A DNA stretch of 64,000 nt from Verrucomicrobiota bacterium. Lineage in GTDB: Bacteria; Verrucomicrobiota; Verrucomicrobiia; Chthoniobacterales; UBA10450. A program made the position numbers and the translations under genes. Each line of letters opens with the position of its first letter. Position 1 is the first letter of the stretch. Location: positions 1-64,000 of the forward strand of contig QHPD01000106.1 in NCBI GenBank assembly GCA_003218975.1, written 5' to 3'. Below the pieces are notes generated by a model. The model was given only the letters and a program-made list of their open reading frames with translations, had not been told where the DNA came from and made no database searches. Positions 60,283 through 64,000 of this stretch are shown in pieces.

Positions 60283-60852
60283 ATGAACATCGCCCAAGAA
60301 CTTGAACGACTCGCCAAGCTCCATGCCGATGGAACATTAAGCGATGAAGAATTCGCCAAAGCCAAGAACCGGCTTTTATCTGTTCCCCCGCTTTCACGCG
60401 TTCCTTTTAAAGGCATACGTCGCCAGTCTTCACGGATAGTTTGTGGCTTGCCGCTGTGGGCGATTGCCATCGGTCCGGATTTGGAACGTGGGGAGATGCG
60501 TGGACACGCTAGGGCCATCTTCGCTTTGGGCGATATGGCGACCGGCTGGTTCGCGTTTGGCGGCTTCGCACGCGGCATTTTCGCGTTCGGGGGTCTTGCC
60601 GTTGGCCTTATTGCGTTTGGTGGAGTGGCTATCGGCGTCCTTTTTGCAGTTGGAGGTCTTGCGATTGGAGGCATGGCCTTTGGTGGGGGTGCGATTGGTG
60701 GCATCGCCATCGGCGGCGGAGCTTGCGGCTATTATGCGTTTGGCGGCGCTGCCGTCGGCGTTCATACGGTATCTGGCCTGCATCAGGATCCAGAGGCGGT
60801 TAGTTTCTTTCAACATTACTTTCCGTGGCTTAAACGCCTGATTCGTCAGTGA
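60283..60852 (+). CDS. Integron cassette ORF 3: SHOCT-like N-terminus plus Gly/Ala/Phe repeat protein
   Basis: MNIAQELERLAKLHADGTLSDEEFAKAKNRLL, then FAFGGFARGIFAFGGLAVGLIAFGGVAIGVLFAVGGLAIGGMAFGGGAIGGIAIGGG. Confidence 0.75.
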   Translation: MNIAQELERLAKLHADGTLSDEEFAKAKNRLLSVPPLSRVPFKGIRRQSSRIVCGLPLWAIAIGPDLERGEMRGHARAIFALGDMATGWFAFGGFARGIFAFGGLAVGLIAFGGVAIGVLFAVGGLAIGGMAFGGGAIGGIAIGGGACGYYAFGGAAVGVHTVSGLHQDPEAVSFFQHYFPWLKRLIRQ

Positions 60853-60865
60853 CGCTTTACCTGAT

Positions 60866-60981
60866 GCCTTAAAAGTGCGCTGCATCGAACCGCTGGCGGG
60901 AAAATCAGTTGAGGTTTTTAGATGAGAGTTTACAGGGCGCTCGGCGCTACCAGGGAGGAGCTGAGATCTGTCTCGTTAGAG
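60866..60981 (+). other. attC site 3 (degenerate left half)
   Basis: Right end GCTGAGATCTGTCTCGTTAGAG; left end GCCTTAAAAG similar to 58698. Confidence 0.55.
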
Positions 60982-61105
60982 TATGAAGCCAGCTTTCTCT
61001 CCGAAGAGGGGCTCGCAATTCTTTCTTAAGCGCGACGTGACAATCTCACGAAGTCCCGTTAGCCTTGAAGCAACGATGAAAATCCATGGATCGGAGTAAC
61101 CAGTT

Positions 61106-61561
61106 ATGAAGACGCACAGTTATCGAAGCCGCAACGCCCTCGTTTTGATCGTCACCTGCCTTTTTCTTAGTGGATATACCGCTAACCATGCGATGAGCTA
61201 CGACGCGCAGTCAAGTCGCGCGGCTTTAGCATGGCCTGTCCCTGTGCGACCTGTTAACGGTCCAGCTCGTCTAAACATAAATCGGATTCCAGATCTGGGT
61301 AATTTTGTAATCGTCCGCTTGTGGATCGACGGTATGGGGGCCGGATCTATCGGGTATGGTCACACCTATGAGGGTCTCCTACCACCGGGACGGCATGTCT
61401 TAGCGGTAATGGCAAGTCCCAATCCGAAGTGGTGGACCCCATCGCAAATGATTCTGGATGTGCGAAGCGGCTACACTTATGACTTCACCGCGATGGGTGA
61501 CGGTTCAGGACGTTTGATTTTGACGGTGCCAGGCGCATTCTATCGTGTACGTAGCCGCTAG
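61106..61561 (+). CDS. Integron cassette ORF 4: secreted hypothetical protein
   Basis: 151 aa; signal-like NALVLIVTCLFLSGYTANHA. Confidence 0.65.
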   Translation: MKTHSYRSRNALVLIVTCLFLSGYTANHAMSYDAQSSRAALAWPVPVRPVNGPARLNINRIPDLGNFVIVRLWIDGMGAGSIGYGHTYEGLLPPGRHVLAVMASPNPKWWTPSQMILDVRSGYTYDFTAMGDGSGRLILTVPGAFYRVRSR

Positions 61562-61606
61562 CGATAAAAGCCGGAAGCAGTTGGGCAGACCAACTCGCTG
61601 GCCGGC

Positions 61607-61697
61607 GTTCTAAGAAAGTTGAGGGCCGATAGTTGAGTGTTGAGAGAAAGTGACGTTGCGCTCTCGCCAGCCGCAGCTAATCTTGTTCTCGTTAGGC
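61607..61697 (+). other. attC site 4 (left boundary uncertain)
   Basis: CAGCTAATCTTGTTCTCGTTAGGC right end; left end TTCTAAG weak. Confidence 0.55.
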
Positions 61698-61738
61698 GAA
61701 AATATTCGGAAACCCACAAGCCAAACCAGCGACCTCAT

Positions 61739-62563
61739 ATGAATGCTCCTATGAATCCAAACAAAGCACTTTGGGAAAAAGGCGACTTTACGCGGATTGC
61801 CGAGAGCATGCGAGAAAGCGGAGAGGCGCTTGTCCAGCGACTCGGAATCACAAAAGGGCTCAAGGTTCTGGATCTCGGATGCGGCGATGGCACGACGGCA
61901 TTGCCAGCAGCGAAACTCGGAGCGGACGTGTTGGGCGTCGATATTGCGAGGAATCTCATTGAGGCTGGAAACAAGCGAGCCCAGGAGCATGGCCTCACCA
62001 ACTGCACGTTTCAGGAAGGCGATGCATCGAATTTGCACGAGCTGAAGGATCATACTTTTGATCTCGTCCTAAGCATCTTTGGCGCGATGTTTGCACCCAA
62101 GCCGTTTGATGTGGCCAAGGAGATGGTGCGCGTGACTCGGCCCGGAGGTCGAATAATTATGGGGAACTGGATTCCAAATGATCCGACGTTGGTGGCGCAG
62201 CTCTTGAAGATCAGCTCAACCTACACGCCGCCACCGCCGGAGGGTTTCATCAGCCCGATGACCTGGGGAATCGAGAGCAACGTAATCGAGCGTTTTGCCG
62301 GCGCCGGAGTTCCGGCGGAGAAGATATCCTTCGTGCGAGACACGTTTACATTCAACTTCCCCAGTGCACCCTCAGCGCTCGTGGATGAATTCAGGAAATA
62401 CTACGGGCCAACCATGAATGCATTCGAAGCCGCAGAAAAGAACGGCCGAGCCGCTGACCTGCAGAAAGAGCTGGAAGATCTGTTCAACAGCCAAAACAAA
62501 AGCCCTAGCAAGGATACCACCTCCATTCCTGCAACCTTCTTGCGCGTTACGGTTGCGCTTTGA
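61739..62563 (+). CDS. Integron cassette ORF 5: class I SAM-dependent methyltransferase
   Basis: LKVLDLGCGDGTTALPAAKLGADVLGVDIARNLIEAG...VTRPGGRIIMGNW. Confidence 0.9.
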   Translation: MNAPMNPNKALWEKGDFTRIAESMRESGEALVQRLGITKGLKVLDLGCGDGTTALPAAKLGADVLGVDIARNLIEAGNKRAQEHGLTNCTFQEGDASNLHELKDHTFDLVLSIFGAMFAPKPFDVAKEMVRVTRPGGRIIMGNWIPNDPTLVAQLLKISSTYTPPPPEGFISPMTWGIESNVIERFAGAGVPAEKISFVRDTFTFNFPSAPSALVDEFRKYYGPTMNAFEAAEKNGRAADLQKELEDLFNSQNKSPSKDTTSIPATFLRVTVAL

Positions 62564-62606
62564 AGGAGTGATACGCGGGCACGAAAGAAATAATGGTGCC
62601 ACAAAC

Positions 62607-62655
62607 GCCTAAGTTCGCCCTTGGCAGCGGTGGCTGAGCTTGTTCTCGTTTAGAC
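62607..62655 (+). other. attC site 5 (short, variant core GTTTAGA)
   Basis: GCCTAAG...GGTGGCTGAGCTTGTTCTCGTTTAGA. Confidence 0.6.
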
Positions 62656-62658
62656 CTC

Positions 62659-63111
62659 ATGCGCGCTTTCACATCGTCATTAATCCTCGCGCTGGTCATC
62701 ATCGGCACAGTCTCCAAGGCTGCTGATATCAGGCCAGCCGACACAAACACGCCTTTGTTTCGTATCTTCGCGCCCATTCCCATGAAGCGGGCAACCAGCG
62801 CGATTGGTACTCAACTCACGTTCGACAACAAGCGCCCGTTGCTAGTGGTTCATTCGGTGAGCGATTTGCGATTGGCTCGCGACAATAAAAGCGTGCTTAT
62901 TACTCTCACTCGGGCAGACGCGAAGAAATTCGCTGAGATGACGCAAAAGTACAATCAGGGTTTACTACTTTTTGAGGCTGAGGGTCGCGTTCTGGAGGCG
63001 ATGCAGATTACCACGCCTGTTGTAGATGGCGTTCTTGGATTCAAGTATCCCGACGAGGCAGCAGTTGCTGAATATTTGCGCCGCCGGTTTCGCATCGGCG
63101 AGTTCCGATGA
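62659..63111 (+). CDS. Integron cassette ORF 6: secreted hypothetical protein
   Basis: 150 aa; MRAFTSSLILALVIIGTVSKA signal, starts a few nt after the core site. Confidence 0.65.
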   Translation: MRAFTSSLILALVIIGTVSKAADIRPADTNTPLFRIFAPIPMKRATSAIGTQLTFDNKRPLLVVHSVSDLRLARDNKSVLITLTRADAKKFAEMTQKYNQGLLLFEAEGRVLEAMQITTPVVDGVLGFKYPDEAAVAEYLRRRFRIGEFR

Positions 63112-63162
63112 GAGCCGGCGAGTAAACTTCATTCTTGATGATCAAAAACACTCACTTCGCAT

Positions 63163-63363
63163 TTGGCTGCGCTGCTGAAAGATCGGGTGATCGGATTCGC
63201 CAAGGAAGCTTTCGCCTTGGTTCCGAAAGCTAATATGCCGGTGGTGATGGAGCTGACGCCGAGAAAATTTCTGAGCACGCCCGGCCTCTGGATCGGGTTG
63301 GCATTTCCCGCCGCATTCCTCGCCGCAGCAGTCCGGCTGCATCGCTACCGAGGACCAATTTGA
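63163..63363 (+). CDS. Hypothetical protein, probably C-terminal fragment of a membrane protein
   Basis: TPGLWIGLAFPAAFLAAAVRLHRYRGPI*. Confidence 0.35.
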   Translation: MAALLKDRVIGFAKEAFALVPKANMPVVMELTPRKFLSTPGLWIGLAFPAAFLAAAVRLHRYRGPI

Positions 63364-63397
63364 TTCGTCTGCAGACCTACTAACAAAGGAGAAATTC

Positions 63398-64000
63398 ATG
63401 CATCCAACTAAAAAAGCAGCACGCATCGCAGGAGCGGTGTACCTATCCATGGTGCTCACCGGTCCGATCAGCCTAATCTATATTCCCAACAAGCTTATTG
63501 TCCGCGGCAACGCTGCGGCGACGGCGATCAACGTTGTAGGTCACGAAAGTCTCGCCCGGATGTGGATCATCGGTGATCTCTGGACGCATGTGATTTTCAT
63601 CTGTCTCGGCGTGGCCCTCTACCGATTGCTCAGTGATGTGAACAAGACCTGGGCACACCTGATGATTGGATTTGTTCTCGTCTCTGCGGCAGTCGGATTT
63701 TCAAATGCGCTGAATAATATCGCCGCTTTCATCCTTTTCCGGGGCGGAGAGTTTCTGAGTGTCATCGACAAACCTCAACGTGAGGCGCTCGGCATGTTGT
63801 TTATGCGGTTGCATAGTCAGGGGAACTTTATCAACGAGCTATTTTGGGGACTGTGGCTCTTCCCGTTTGGGCTGCTTGTTTTTCGATCGGGATTTCTGCC
63901 GCGGTTCATCGGCATTTGGCTGATGATCAATTGCTTCGGCTGGCTGGTGCTGAGTCCGATCGCGTTGTTTGATCCAAGTCATTACGACGTCGCGTTTCGT
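63398..64000 (+). CDS. DUF4386-like membrane protein (partial, runs off window)
   Basis: AARIAGAVYLSMVLTGPISLIYIPNKLIVRGNAAATAINVVGHESLARMWIIGDLWTHVIFICLGVALYRLL; AAAGGAG upstream of ATG. Confidence 0.82.
   Translation, partial: MHPTKKAARIAGAVYLSMVLTGPISLIYIPNKLIVRGNAAATAINVVGHESLARMWIIGDLWTHVIFICLGVALYRLLSDVNKTWAHLMIGFVLVSAAVGFSNALNNIAAFILFRGGEFLSVIDKPQREALGMLFMRLHSQGNFINELFWGLWLFPFGLLVFRSGFLPRFIGIWLMINCFGWLVLSPIALFDPSHYDVAFR

Noticed and set aside
63130-63400. Further integron cassettes beyond 62655-63111
   Set aside because: No TCTCGTTAG core found after the ORF ending at 63111, so the array appears to end there.

Overview
This 64 kb window is a gene-dense, GC-rich bacterial chromosome segment. 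The tandem (double-length) UvrA, gene content and dispersed palindromic repeats suggest a soil Verrucomicrobiota-like or PVC-related genome, but that is inference. The first ~58 kb is mostly housekeeping: Hsp20-Hsp20-Lon, PdxH, a macrodomain protein, FumC, GmhA, GTP-type PEPCK, a four-ABC UvrA, Lgt, TolQ/TolR/TolA-like, SufCBD, a pseudokinase, a GH75-like protein, a split AgrE-like arginine-to-proline pair, PolX, PriA, a DUF2339 protein, and an HlyD/ABC exporter with a TetR regulator. Two tRNAs are present (Val-GAC, Gln-TTG). The most interesting region is 57.8-62.7 kb. A divergently oriented integron integrase (IntI-type, N-terminally truncated) is followed by an array of mostly single-ORF cassettes, separated by repeated TCTCGTTAGRY core sites. 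At least one complete attC-like hairpin has an extrahelical base. A second unusual feature is that three different dispersed repeat families, also found intergenically in this window, occur in frame inside the uvrA coding sequence. sufC appears broken by a ~120 bp deletion that removes the ABC signature and Walker B. Everything here was read by eye from sequence and ORF translations; no database or folding computation was run.
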